Origin: Anaerocolumna xylanovorans DSM 12503
GTDB lineage: Bacteria > Bacillota > Clostridia > Lachnospirales > Lachnospiraceae
Direction of reading: 5' to 3'
Length of the DNA stretch: 64,000 nucleotides
NCBI RefSeq assembly: GCF_900143645.1
Contig: NZ_FRFD01000010.1
Coordinates: 242,418 to 306,417 of the forward strand
The notes beneath the pieces are model-generated. The model worked only from the letters and a program-made list of their open reading frames with translations, was not told the DNA's origin and did not search any database. This document shows positions 44,243 to 51,671 of this stretch, in pieces. Position 1 is the stretch's first letter. Each line of letters opens with the position of its first letter. The translations under genes were made by a program, and so were the position numbers.

Positions 44243-45101
44243 TCTTAGACCTCCCCTTCCATAATTTTATCTTCTTGGTATCGGGTGCCTTATTTTGAAG
44301 ACTTAGTATTTTATTTCTTAAATAGTCTCCATCCACATTCCGGATCAGGCTGCCGCCTGTAGCAATAGACACCTTGCCTGTTTCCTCCGAAACGATAATT
44401 GTAAGACAGTCTGTTATTTCACTGACGCCAATACCTGCTCTGTGCCTTGTGCCAAGCTCTTTGCTTAAATGCATGTTATCCGACAGGGGCAGATAGCAGG
44501 TTGCTGCTGCAACCCGGTTTCCCTTTATGATAACTGCGCCGTCATGAAGAGGTGTATTGTGCTCAAATATATTAATCAGTAATTGACTGCTAACCAGAGA
44601 ATCTATGGCAATTCCTGTTTTTTCAAACTCCATAAGGGAAAGCTCTTTTTCTATTACAATTAAAGCTCCCGTCTTGGCTTTGGCAAGTTCAAAGGTAGCC
44701 TTAACGATGTCCGAAACAGTTTTCTCCGAAAAGCGGTCTCCCTTGTCTTTTGAATCATTGAAATTAAACAACGGTGTAACAAGATGATTCTGCCCAAGCT
44801 GTTCCAGCGCCTTTCGAAATTCCGGCTGGAATACAATGATTACCGCAATAATACCCACATTCAGACACTTATAGAATATCCAGAGTATTACGCTTAAATT
44901 CAGAATGGAGGCAAAAAGCCAAAGAATAAGCAGCACAATAAGTCCCTTAACCAGTATCCAGGCTCTTGTCTGTTTTACCCATACTATCACACTGTAAATG
45001 ACAAAAGTCAATATCAGAATTTCTATGATATCCGTGAACCCGATTTTGGGAAGAGAGTTCCAGCTTATATAATCTTTTAAAAAGCTTATAATTGTCTTCA
45101 T
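44223..45101 (-). CDS. cdaA: Diadenylate cyclase CdaA
   Basis: 292 residues; makes the second messenger c-di-AMP from two ATP. Three N-terminal transmembrane helices (about 22-42, 48-66, 68-90) precede the DAC domain. The domain carries the DGA motif (PLHDGAVII) and the RHR motif (LGTRHRAGIG). c-di-AMP controls potassium and osmolyte balance and wall homeostasis in Firmicutes. It lies upstream of cdaR in the standard order. Confidence 0.97.
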   Translation of the reverse strand: MKTIISFLKDYISWNSLPKIGFTDIIEILILTFVIYSVIVWVKQTRAWILVKGLIVLLILWLFASILNLSVILWIFYKCLNVGIIAVIIVFQPEFRKALEQLGQNHLVTPLFNFNDSKDKGDRFSEKTVSDIVKATFELAKAKTGALIVIEKELSLMEFEKTGIAIDSLVSSQLLINIFEHNTPLHDGAVIIKGNRVAAATCYLPLSDNMHLSKELGTRHRAGIGVSEITDCLTIIVSEETGKVSIATGGSLIRNVDGDYLRNKILSLQNKAPDTKKIKLWKGRSKSEREAD

Positions 45102-45138
45102 AAAAGCTCACCCGCTTTACTGTAATTTAGGCTGTCTG

Positions 45139-46137
45139 TTACTCCTCATCTTCATAGTCTTCCTCATCGGTGAAAGAATCATCCGGAAAATGTTCTCCCG
45201 GAATCTGTGTTTTTTGTGTATTAAATCTCTTCACATTGACCTGGGGAGTTGTCACATTTATTTTTGGTATTGCTTTTACATAGTAATAATAATCGTCATC
45301 TTCAAACTGTACATGTTCCACAGCCGAATAGTCCAATGTCAAATGGAAGAACTGGATAACCAATACCACCAGCCCTGAAATTACCGTACCGATAATCATC
45401 ATACCAATTTCTTCTGTGGTATCAAATTTCAAGCTGGAAATCAGGAATCCAAATATATTGGTAAAGCAGCCTGCTGCAATTGCAATCTCATGGGCATAGT
45501 CGAATTTCATCTTCCATACAAGCCAGGTAACTAAAATTGTCATAGAAAATACCACCATTGCCGTCACGAGCTGTGAATTATCCTTTAGCCCGTTCACCAC
45601 GTAGGAGTATATTGTTACAGTGTCTTCCAGGCTTACATTTACCTGAATGGCTGCTGCTCCCTGTATAATATGAAACAGATAATAAACCATAACGCCAAGA
45701 CAGGTCGGTATAATAGCGACCGGAGTTGAAAATACCCCTAAAAGCAGCGGAACTGCATACGGTATGTTCAGGTAAAACAGTATGGGAACCGCAAGAACCA
45801 CTAATCCAAGTCTTGGTGTAAACCTTAGGAAAAGAGCATACATTATTATAAATAGTATTAGTATAATAGCTGACAATATAACCGATACCGCGTATATATG
45901 CAAAAAAGAAACCAAAGCTGCCAGCAATACCAGCACTGCAGAAGGTGTAAAAGCACATAAAAGAGAAAGCGCCAGAACTATCGGCAGCTGCTTTAAATGT
46001 CCGTCATACCCGATTCCTGCATTAATTGTCTGAAACACAATAATTGCTATAATGAACTTAAATATGGGCTTAAGATAAATTTCATGCTTTTGGTATAAAC
46101 TTTGAAGTCTGGTCCTTAGTACTAACAATGTCATCAT
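45139..46137 (-). CDS. Conserved polytopic membrane protein, unknown function
   Basis: 332 residues with about eight hydrophobic segments between residues 22 and 270. A cytoplasmic acidic, Tyr-rich tail (FEDDDYYYYVKAIPKI; ends DEEDYEDEE) follows. It is not recognised as a known transporter. It starts 2 nt after the stop of the next gene upstream and lies 37 bp before cdaA, so it may belong to the c-di-AMP operon. A possible role in envelope or ion homeostasis is inference from context only. Confidence 0.75.
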   Translation of the reverse strand: MMTLLVLRTRLQSLYQKHEIYLKPIFKFIIAIIVFQTINAGIGYDGHLKQLPIVLALSLLCAFTPSAVLVLLAALVSFLHIYAVSVILSAIILILFIIMYALFLRFTPRLGLVVLAVPILFYLNIPYAVPLLLGVFSTPVAIIPTCLGVMVYYLFHIIQGAAAIQVNVSLEDTVTIYSYVVNGLKDNSQLVTAMVVFSMTILVTWLVWKMKFDYAHEIAIAAGCFTNIFGFLISSLKFDTTEEIGMMIIGTVISGLVVLVIQFFHLTLDYSAVEHVQFEDDDYYYYVKAIPKINVTTPQVNVKRFNTQKTQIPGEHFPDDSFTDEEDYEDEE

Positions 46138-46139
46138 TT

Positions 46140-46553
46140 CTATGCTTCCCCCTTTTCATCCGCACTGTCTTCCTGATAGAACTTGTTCAGTTTTTTGAGG
46201 AGCTTGTAGTACCTCGACAGATTTTTTTTGGAATGATTATACTTAACGGAATAACCGATAAATGCTCCGGTAATGTAGATGGCCATTATAATAATATAAA
46301 ACCCAAGCAAGTACTGGCCTATACGGACAAAATTTAAGGTTACTATCTTTCTGATAATATATTCTGCATGATACATACCAAAAAGGAGAAGTATCAAAAG
46401 GTATCCCAAAGTAACACTCACTGCTGTTTTTATTACCTGGTATCTTATATAATCTGTTTTATAGTATTTGCTGATTTTGATATCTTCCTTACCCTTTCCT
46501 TGCTCAAAGGCAGCCAGCTTTGTCATTATTTTTATCTTTTTAAAATCTAACAT
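46140..46553 (-). CDS. Small conserved membrane protein, unknown function
   Basis: 137 residues with two transmembrane segments (about 44-64 and 80-103), a basic N-terminal cytoplasmic part and a Lys/Tyr-rich C-terminal part (YNHSKKNLSRYYKLLKKLNK). It is the first gene of the apparent unit running through cdaA-cdaR. The 200 bp upstream (46554-46753) are AT-rich, with no gene or clear terminator recognised. The family is not recognised. Confidence 0.7.
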   Translation of the reverse strand: MLDFKKIKIMTKLAAFEQGKGKEDIKISKYYKTDYIRYQVIKTAVSVTLGYLLILLLFGMYHAEYIIRKIVTLNFVRIGQYLLGFYIIIMAIYITGAFIGYSVKYNHSKKNLSRYYKLLKKLNKFYQEDSADEKGEA

Positions 46554-46753
46554 GAACTATATTCCTCGCTTTCGCTTACCTTATTATTCATTAAGGTGAT
46601 TTTCCGTCTCCTAAAAATCAACTGGCAGGATAACCGAATATCACAAATATTATATCATATCAGTTAGATGTTTTCGAGCCTTATTTTACAAGTTTTCTGG
46701 TTTTTCCTGCAATTTATTCTATTTCATGAATTTCTTACAAAAAAGAAGCTGAT

Positions 46754-47815
46754 TTATCCGCACGGGAAGATATTTCTGTCTGCCTTAAGATATAGAATCT
46801 CCTTCTTCGGTATAGCTAGTACGGGTGGATAAAGAGATAATTTATGATAGACTTCCTTTGGCATCTCCCAGCGAACCAGCCCGTGTCCGTTCTCCGGCCT
46901 GACCATCAATATCATGCTGAACACAGCCTCCGTAACCTGTTCAACGGTATAGGATACGAAAACAGCACTGTTTTTATCCTCAACCATAAACTCCGGAAGA
47001 ATCTGTTTTGCCCTGATACCAAGGAAACACACATCCTCATATTCCTTTGGAGATTCCAGCTTCAACGCCAGGTCGGGGACCCGGATGGTCAATTCCTCAT
47101 AAAGAACAGGGAAAATATTCTTGCACCCTGTCAGAAGTGCATCCGCATAGGTCTGGGGATGCTGGTAAAGCACCTGCTTCGTACAAATCGGCTCATTTCT
47201 TCCGTTCTCAATCACCACTACCTTGTCACTGATACGATACACCTCATCTCTGTCATGGGATACAAACAGTACTGTTTTTCCGAATTCGTTAATTACCGAC
47301 ATGATTTCCCGCTCCAACTGCCACTTTAAGTAGCTGTCCAATGCAGAAAACGGTTCATCGAGCATAATGATCCAAGGCGCAGATACGATGATTCTGGCAA
47401 TTGCGCATCTTTGCTTCTGTCCGCCCGACAACTGAGCCGGATAGTGATTTTCCAGTCCCGTCAGATGAAACCGCTCCATCACACTTTCGATGCTCCCTCT
47501 TTTTTCCTTTGGCATCACGACCAGAATATTTTTCTTCACAGTCATATTGGGTATCAGTGCAAAATCCTGAAAAAGATACCCTGCCCTGCGCTTTTGTGGT
47601 GCCAGGTTGATACCCTTTTCAGAATCATATACTGTCTGTCCGTTTATAATGATTCGCCCGCTATCCGGCTTCTCAATGCCTGCTATGCAGCGCAGGGTCA
47701 TGCTTTTTCCGCAGCCGGATGCTCCCATGAGTGCCACGGTTTCATTTTCGGCCTGAAAATCAATATTCAGATTAAATTTACCCACTTTCTTTTTTATTTT
47801 GCAGTAAATAGACAT
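46754..47815 (-). CDS. modC: Molybdate ABC transporter ATPase ModC
   Basis: 353 residues. It has Walker A GASGCGKS, signature LSGGQKQRCAIAR, Walker B IIMLDEPFSALDS and switch VSHDRDEVYR. The C-terminal ~130 residues are a regulatory extension in the place of the Mop-like domain, though the Mop repeats themselves are not obvious. It starts 2 nt after the modB stop. It energises molybdate import, supplying Mo for the nitrogenase encoded nearby. Confidence 0.93.
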   Translation of the reverse strand: MSIYCKIKKKVGKFNLNIDFQAENETVALMGASGCGKSMTLRCIAGIEKPDSGRIIINGQTVYDSEKGINLAPQKRRAGYLFQDFALIPNMTVKKNILVVMPKEKRGSIESVMERFHLTGLENHYPAQLSGGQKQRCAIARIIVSAPWIIMLDEPFSALDSYLKWQLEREIMSVINEFGKTVLFVSHDRDEVYRISDKVVVIENGRNEPICTKQVLYQHPQTYADALLTGCKNIFPVLYEELTIRVPDLALKLESPKEYEDVCFLGIRAKQILPEFMVEDKNSAVFVSYTVEQVTEAVFSMILMVRPENGHGLVRWEMPKEVYHKLSLYPPVLAIPKKEILYLKADRNIFPCG

Positions 47816-47817
47816 AT

Positions 47818-48489
47818 CTATTTCCCCTTTCCGAAGGAAATCCGTTTTTCAAAAATATTGACACAGAGCATTACGGTAAAGGATATTGCCAGATTGATCA
47901 TAACCCACCGCATTGCCTTTTCATCCTGATTGGTCTGCCAGAAATATGCAACTGTCGTCGATATGGTTGCCGTCCGGTTCGCAATATAGCCTGCCACCAT
48001 ACTTGTCGCACCGTATTCCCCAAGACCCCGTGCAAAAGCAAGCACCACCCCCGCAATGATTCCCTCCTTGCAGTTTGGAAGCAGTACCCGCCAGAAAATA
48101 TATACATCGGATAAGCAAAGTGTCTTACCTGCTGCGATAATATTCTTATCAAAGGCTTCAAACGAGCTCCTTGCCGTCCGGTACATCAGCGGAAACGTGA
48201 CTACGACCACAGCGATAATCGCAGCCTGCCATTTCATAGTAAGCGTCGCATCAAAATACTGTTTAACCAGCATCCCGAGACTGCTTTTCGGCGAAATCAT
48301 CTTTAATATCAAAAAACCCACTACTGTCGGAGGCAGCACCATCGGAATTGTAAGCACCGCATCCAATACCCCTTTTAAAAATCCAGGGAGCTTTGCCACA
48401 TAATTCGCGATTAAAATTCCGAGAAAAAATGTGATTACCGATGCGACAAATGAAATTCTAAGTGAATTCCACAAGGGAAACAAATCCAT
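47818..48489 (-). CDS. modB: Molybdate ABC transporter permease ModB
   Basis: 223 residues with five transmembrane helices. It has the ModB motif IPMVLPPTVVGFLIL and the EAA loop VLLPNCKEGIIAGVVLAFARGLGEYGAT (seen as ARGLGEYGAT). The start follows ACGGAGGTAG. It is encoded 44 bp after modA and is the membrane pore for molybdate. Confidence 0.95.
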   Translation of the reverse strand: MDLFPLWNSLRISFVASVITFFLGILIANYVAKLPGFLKGVLDAVLTIPMVLPPTVVGFLILKMISPKSSLGMLVKQYFDATLTMKWQAAIIAVVVVTFPLMYRTARSSFEAFDKNIIAAGKTLCLSDVYIFWRVLLPNCKEGIIAGVVLAFARGLGEYGATSMVAGYIANRTATISTTVAYFWQTNQDEKAMRWVMINLAISFTVMLCVNIFEKRISFGKGK

Positions 48490-48533
48490 TGAGCTACCTC
48501 CGTTTTAGTGTTTCTTTTGATTCCTTTGTTTAT

Positions 48534-49364
48534 CTATTGCCGTGCAGGAACAATCAGCACGACCTTGTTTTCCAGAAGGTCAGCCTTTGTATCATCTGCA
48601 ATATAGCCCTCTTTGCTAAGCGCTGACATCTGCTTTGCCGCAGCCGAGAAGAAGATATCCGCCTCGGCTCCGGACTCAATCTGGGTCTGAAGCGTACCGC
48701 TTGAATCAAAGCTGAACACCAGCCTGATATCAGGATATTTTGCTTCAAAGGCTGTCTGTATCGTCTGAAGTGCTTCTGTAAGACTCGCAGCTGCAAATAC
48801 ATTCAGTGTGCATGTCTTTCCCGTATATTCCGTTTCTGTTGCCGGAGTATCAATCGCCACAGTAAAACCAACTTTTGTGAATTCTGAAAGTGCAGTTTCC
48901 GTCATGAGATAGTTCAGGAACGTCTTTGCAGCATCCGGATATTTTGTCTCTGAAAGCATTGCCACCGGATATACCACCGGAGTTTTTAAGGAACCTTCCG
49001 GAGCCTCACAAACCACCTTGATATCAGTTGCTGTTGCAGCATCCGTTGCATATACAACACCGCAGTCTACGGAAGCTTCCTCTACCTGTGACAGCACCTC
49101 TTTCACATTGGCACCAAAGGAAATCTTGCTCTGAATGCCCTCCCAGAGACTAAGGTTTTCAAAAATCTCCTGGGAATACTGTCCGACCGGAACATCGGAA
49201 TTGCCTAAGGCTATCAGATTCACTTTGTCGGTGTTGACATCTTCAAAACTTATAATGCCCTCATCCGCTGCCGGCTGGGTATCCGCCTTTTTACATGCCG
49301 TGGTAAATAACATTATTCCCGCAAGGATCACGACCAGTACCCGTTTCATAACATTCTCTTTCAT
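48534..49364 (-). CDS. modA: Molybdate-binding lipoprotein ModA, circularly permuted
   Basis: 276 residues in one uninterrupted frame. A lipoprotein signal peptide (lipobox TTAC, Cys24) is followed at about 37-170 by what is normally the C-terminal half of ModA: ALGNSDVPVGQYSQEIF and DCGVVYATDA, ending in FTKVGFTVAI. After a linker (about 168-184, TPATETEYTGK) comes the normally N-terminal half (185-276): LNVFAAASLTEAL, FDSSGTLQTQIESGAEADIFF and ENKVVLIVPARQ at the very end. In ordinary ModA the protein starts at LNVFAAASL and LIVP leads into the GN..VP segment. All oxyanion-binding segments are therefore present but in swapped order. The new termini fall at the hinge strand between lobes, a structurally credible permutation site. 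The modB gene follows directly, so no missing half lies downstream. Confidence 0.93.
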   Translation of the reverse strand: MKENVMKRVLVVILAGIMLFTTACKKADTQPAADEGIISFEDVNTDKVNLIALGNSDVPVGQYSQEIFENLSLWEGIQSKISFGANVKEVLSQVEEASVDCGVVYATDAATATDIKVVCEAPEGSLKTPVVYPVAMLSETKYPDAAKTFLNYLMTETALSEFTKVGFTVAIDTPATETEYTGKTCTLNVFAAASLTEALQTIQTAFEAKYPDIRLVFSFDSSGTLQTQIESGAEADIFFSAAAKQMSALSKEGYIADDTKADLLENKVVLIVPARQ

Positions 49365-49400
49365 AATTTTTTTCCTCCTCTGAATTCAAAACATTACATT

Positions 49401-49470
49401 TTGCGTTTTGTTATGTTTTATTATGTTTAGTAATGTCTTGTTGTTGATCATTGTTTTGTGTTATGTTTTA
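49401..49470. repeat. Helically phased decamer repeats, cluster 1 (modA side)
   Basis: Read in steps of exactly 10 bp on the plus strand, the units are TTGCGTTTTG (49401), TTATGTTTTA (49411), TTATGTTTAG (49421), TAATGTCTTG (49431), two degenerate units, then TTATGTTTTA (49461). The array starts immediately downstream of the modA -10 box and covers the expected transcription start and leader, as an array-type operator would. Confidence 0.75.
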
Positions 49471-49471
49471 C

Positions 49472-49500
49472 AGAATATATAATTAATTGATTATTGTCAA
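49472..49500 (-). promoter_or_regulatory. modABC promoter
   Basis: On the minus strand, TTGACA (49495-49500) and TATTCT (49472-49477) have a 17-bp spacer. The leader is about 100 nt and carries repeat cluster 1, which argues for repression by a bound protein array. Confidence 0.7.
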
Positions 49501-49579
49501 TATCCTTTGTTATTTTCAGCATTTTCAATATTAATTCATATTTTTTAATACATATTTGTACAATTTCATTCAGTGATTG

Positions 49580-49649
49580 TTATGTTTTATTATGTTATAA
49601 TACATGTATTCACGTTTTATTATGTTTTTTTACGTTTCTTCACATATAA
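49580..49649. repeat. Helically phased decamer repeats, cluster 2 (regulator side)
   Basis: Seven contiguous 10-bp units: TTATGTTTTA, TTATGTTATA, ATACATGTAT (palindromic), TCACGTTTTA, TTATGTTTTT, TTACGTTTCT, TCACATATAA. The consensus is T(T/C)AYGTTTTA, the same as cluster 1 and in the same orientation. The array ends 2 bp before the regulator's -35 and lies about 80 bp upstream of the modA -35. Confidence 0.78.
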
Positions 49650-49651
49650 TA

Positions 49652-49680
49652 TAGACTTATTCTTTCATGTCTGTTATAAT
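49652..49680 (+). promoter_or_regulatory. Promoter of the molybdate regulator gene
   Basis: TAGACT (49652-49657) and TATAAT (49675-49680) with a 17-bp spacer lie 35 bp upstream of the start. It abuts repeat cluster 2, consistent with autoregulation. Confidence 0.6.
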
Positions 49681-49715
49681 GCATATCATTCAATATTGGG
49701 AAACAGGTGATGAAA

Positions 49716-50642
49716 ATGAACGAAAAGCTTTATACACCGCTGGAAGCGGCAGAGATTTTAAAAATAAAAAAGAATACCGTTTACGAAATGATCAAACGCG
49801 GTACTTTGAAGGCCACAAAGATGGGCAAACAGCTTCGCATTACAGAAAGCGATCTAAACCATCTGATCACTCCCGGCAATAACAGAACTGAAGATTATGA
49901 TTATGTCAAATCCCCGTCCACCGATTATTCCGGTGGCCGAACCGAGGACATTATTGTGTGTGGTCAGGATATCGTCCTGGATATGCTGTGCTCATCGGCG
50001 CATACCCTCTGCAGATCCGCCCGCTTCATCCGTTCCTATGAAGGAAGCTACAACGGACTTCTCTCTTTGTATAAGGACGAGGTATCTGTCGCATCCGCAC
50101 ACATCTGGGATTATAAAACCAACTCCTATAACCTTCCCTATATCAGTTCTCTGATTCCGGGAGAAAAAGTTCATGTCTACCATGTGTTAAACAGGCCCAT
50201 CGGTTTTTATATTGCCAAGGGCAATCCGAAGAATATTTGTTCTATTGAAGACTTTTCCCGGGAGGACATTCATATCGCAAACCGCGAAAAAGGAAGCGGT
50301 ATCCGAATTCTTACCGATTCCCTTCTGCTGTCCCACAACATCACCCCCTCCCTGGTCAAGGGTTATAATAAGGCAGTCAGCTCCCATCTGGCTGCTGCGG
50401 CAATCGTTGCAAAAGGGGGCGCCGACTGTGCCATTGGCAGCAAAGGCACGGCACTCCAGATGCCCAGTATTGATTTTCTGTTTCTGCGTGACGAACAGTA
50501 TGACATTGTTATCAAAGAAGCTGATATCAACCGTCCGGAAATCAATACCCTGATTAAAGTACTCAATTCCAGGGAATTCGCCGATGAGATCAATGCCATA
50601 GGTCTTTATGACATAACCGATATGGGAAAGAGGCTGCTTTAA
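49716..50642 (+). CDS. Molybdate-responsive-type regulator: BldC/excisionase-like HTH plus PBP-like domain
   Basis: About 308 residues. The N-terminal domain (about 1-52: LYTPLEAAEILKIKKNTVYE, MGKQLRITESDL) is a MerR-like/excisionase-family helix-turn-helix of the HTH_17 or BldC type. The C-terminal ~220 residues form a PBP-like ligand domain (PF12727 type: NREKGSGIRILTD, AAIVAKGGADCAIG), as found fused to molybdate-related regulators and MoeA-like proteins. The ATG at 49716 has AGGTGA 5 nt upstream; a GTG at 49707 would add three residues. It diverges from modABC and converges on the nif operon, so molybdate/tungstate-dependent control of mod (and perhaps nif) genes is the natural inference. 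Confidence 0.88.
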   Translation: MNEKLYTPLEAAEILKIKKNTVYEMIKRGTLKATKMGKQLRITESDLNHLITPGNNRTEDYDYVKSPSTDYSGGRTEDIIVCGQDIVLDMLCSSAHTLCRSARFIRSYEGSYNGLLSLYKDEVSVASAHIWDYKTNSYNLPYISSLIPGEKVHVYHVLNRPIGFYIAKGNPKNICSIEDFSREDIHIANREKGSGIRILTDSLLLSHNITPSLVKGYNKAVSSHLAAAAIVAKGGADCAIGSKGTALQMPSIDFLFLRDEQYDIVIKEADINRPEINTLIKVLNSREFADEINAIGLYDITDMGKRLL

Positions 50643-50670
50643 GCGGCCTCTTTAAGGGGCTCTCCCCCTT
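50627..50670. terminator. Weak hairpins between convergent regulator and nif operon
   Basis: AAAGAGGC/GCCTCTTT (50627-50634 with 50646-50653) and AAGGGG/CCCCTT (50654-50659 with 50665-50670) overlap the stop codons of both genes. No strong T run follows in either direction, so termination here is uncertain. Confidence 0.4.
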
Positions 50671-51667
50671 ATTTCATCGTGCTGTTTCTGCTTCCGCAAA
50701 GGGAACACGACGCACAATTTGCAGGGGTGCAGCCCGTCTGTCCGGTATCTGCCTTTCCCACAACAAATCTGGTTCCATGGATGGGATAGGTTGCTTCCTG
50801 TTCCGAAAGGAAGGTTACTGTATTCCGCTCCCAGTCGAAGCTGATCTGCATTGCCTCCGCAATTAATTCATCGTCGTATAAAGGATGCGGTTTCCATGCC
50901 GGTTTCCATATCTCATATTCCTGATCCGATTGTGCTATTATCTTGTTTTCCTCCGTTTTTACGGACAAGAGCTTTCCCTCCGTATTAAATTTTACCGAAT
51001 TAGAGTCAGCATGAACACCGTATGCATTGGCGTCATGCACCGATAAGCGCCCGATTGGCGTTTCCACCAGAACAGGGGCCGCCGGCTCCACTGACTCCAG
51101 CTCCCCCGATTCGTACAAAGAAAATCCGATCACCGTTTCCATCTCGCCCACCGGAGTGCTTATCAATACTTTTCCCCCCGGGTACAGAGTAATGCTCTTT
51201 ATGGCTCCGTTCTCATAGAAATTCACCGCCGAAAGATATGCCGTAAAAGCCGCAAAATCAAATTCAAAGGTCAGCGGTATGTTATAAGCTTTTTCCTCTT
51301 CCTCTGTCCAGAACCCGCTGATTTTCCCATCCGTAATAAAAACCCTGTGTACCTCTCCGGTAGGATAAAACGTAATCTTCTCTGCCGGAATATCTCCAAT
51401 GGGTGTCATTACCTCTGACTGTTCCTCTACCATCACAGCTTTGATCATTCCATTCTTATAAAATTCAACCGAGGGGGCATTCTTCCTCCTCGGCGTCTCT
51501 GTAAATGCCGGAACAAGCTCTCCGGCATGAGTTACAACCATGTTTTTCCCTTCCAGCTTAAGGCTCTCCAGCTCTCCGGAAGGATACGTCTGAAACGAGG
51601 TTACATCCCCGAATATCCCGTTTGCAACCTGGATATGATTATCATCCACTACCATATAGTTCATCAT
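50669..51667 (-). CDS. Unknown nif-operon protein: MORN-like repeats with Cys-rich tail
   Basis: 332 residues, no signal peptide or membrane helix. At least five units of about 35-45 residues recur: YPSGELESLKLEG, FYKNGMIKAVMVE, FYPTGEVHRVFIT, FYENGAIKSITLYPGG, LYESGELESVEPA. Several are followed by a TPIG or TPVG turn (VMTPIGDIP, ISTPVGEME, VETPIGRLS). This looks like a MORN-like stacked beta-hairpin sheet. The C-terminus carries Cys313, 318, 321 and 324 (C-X4-C-X2-C-X2-C), a plausible metal or Fe-S site. It starts 4 nt after the AnfO-like gene with GGAGG at 8 nt and is the last gene of the nif operon. No known Nif family is recognised; a role in metal-cluster handling is speculation from context. 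Confidence 0.85.
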   Translation of the reverse strand: MMNYMVVDDNHIQVANGIFGDVTSFQTYPSGELESLKLEGKNMVVTHAGELVPAFTETPRRKNAPSVEFYKNGMIKAVMVEEQSEVMTPIGDIPAEKITFYPTGEVHRVFITDGKISGFWTEEEEKAYNIPLTFEFDFAAFTAYLSAVNFYENGAIKSITLYPGGKVLISTPVGEMETVIGFSLYESGELESVEPAAPVLVETPIGRLSVHDANAYGVHADSNSVKFNTEGKLLSVKTEENKIIAQSDQEYEIWKPAWKPHPLYDDELIAEAMQISFDWERNTVTFLSEQEATYPIHGTRFVVGKADTGQTGCTPANCASCSLCGSRNSTMK

Positions 51668-51671
51668 GCAA

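Noticed and set aside
48534..49364. modA as a frameshifted or truncated pseudogene
   Set aside because: The frame is continuous with signal peptide, both halves and all ligand segments, good ribosome site and promoter; only the order is permuted.
49401..49649. CRISPR-like array
   Set aside because: Units are 10 bp, contiguous and without spacers; no cas genes nearby. They are better explained as an operator array.
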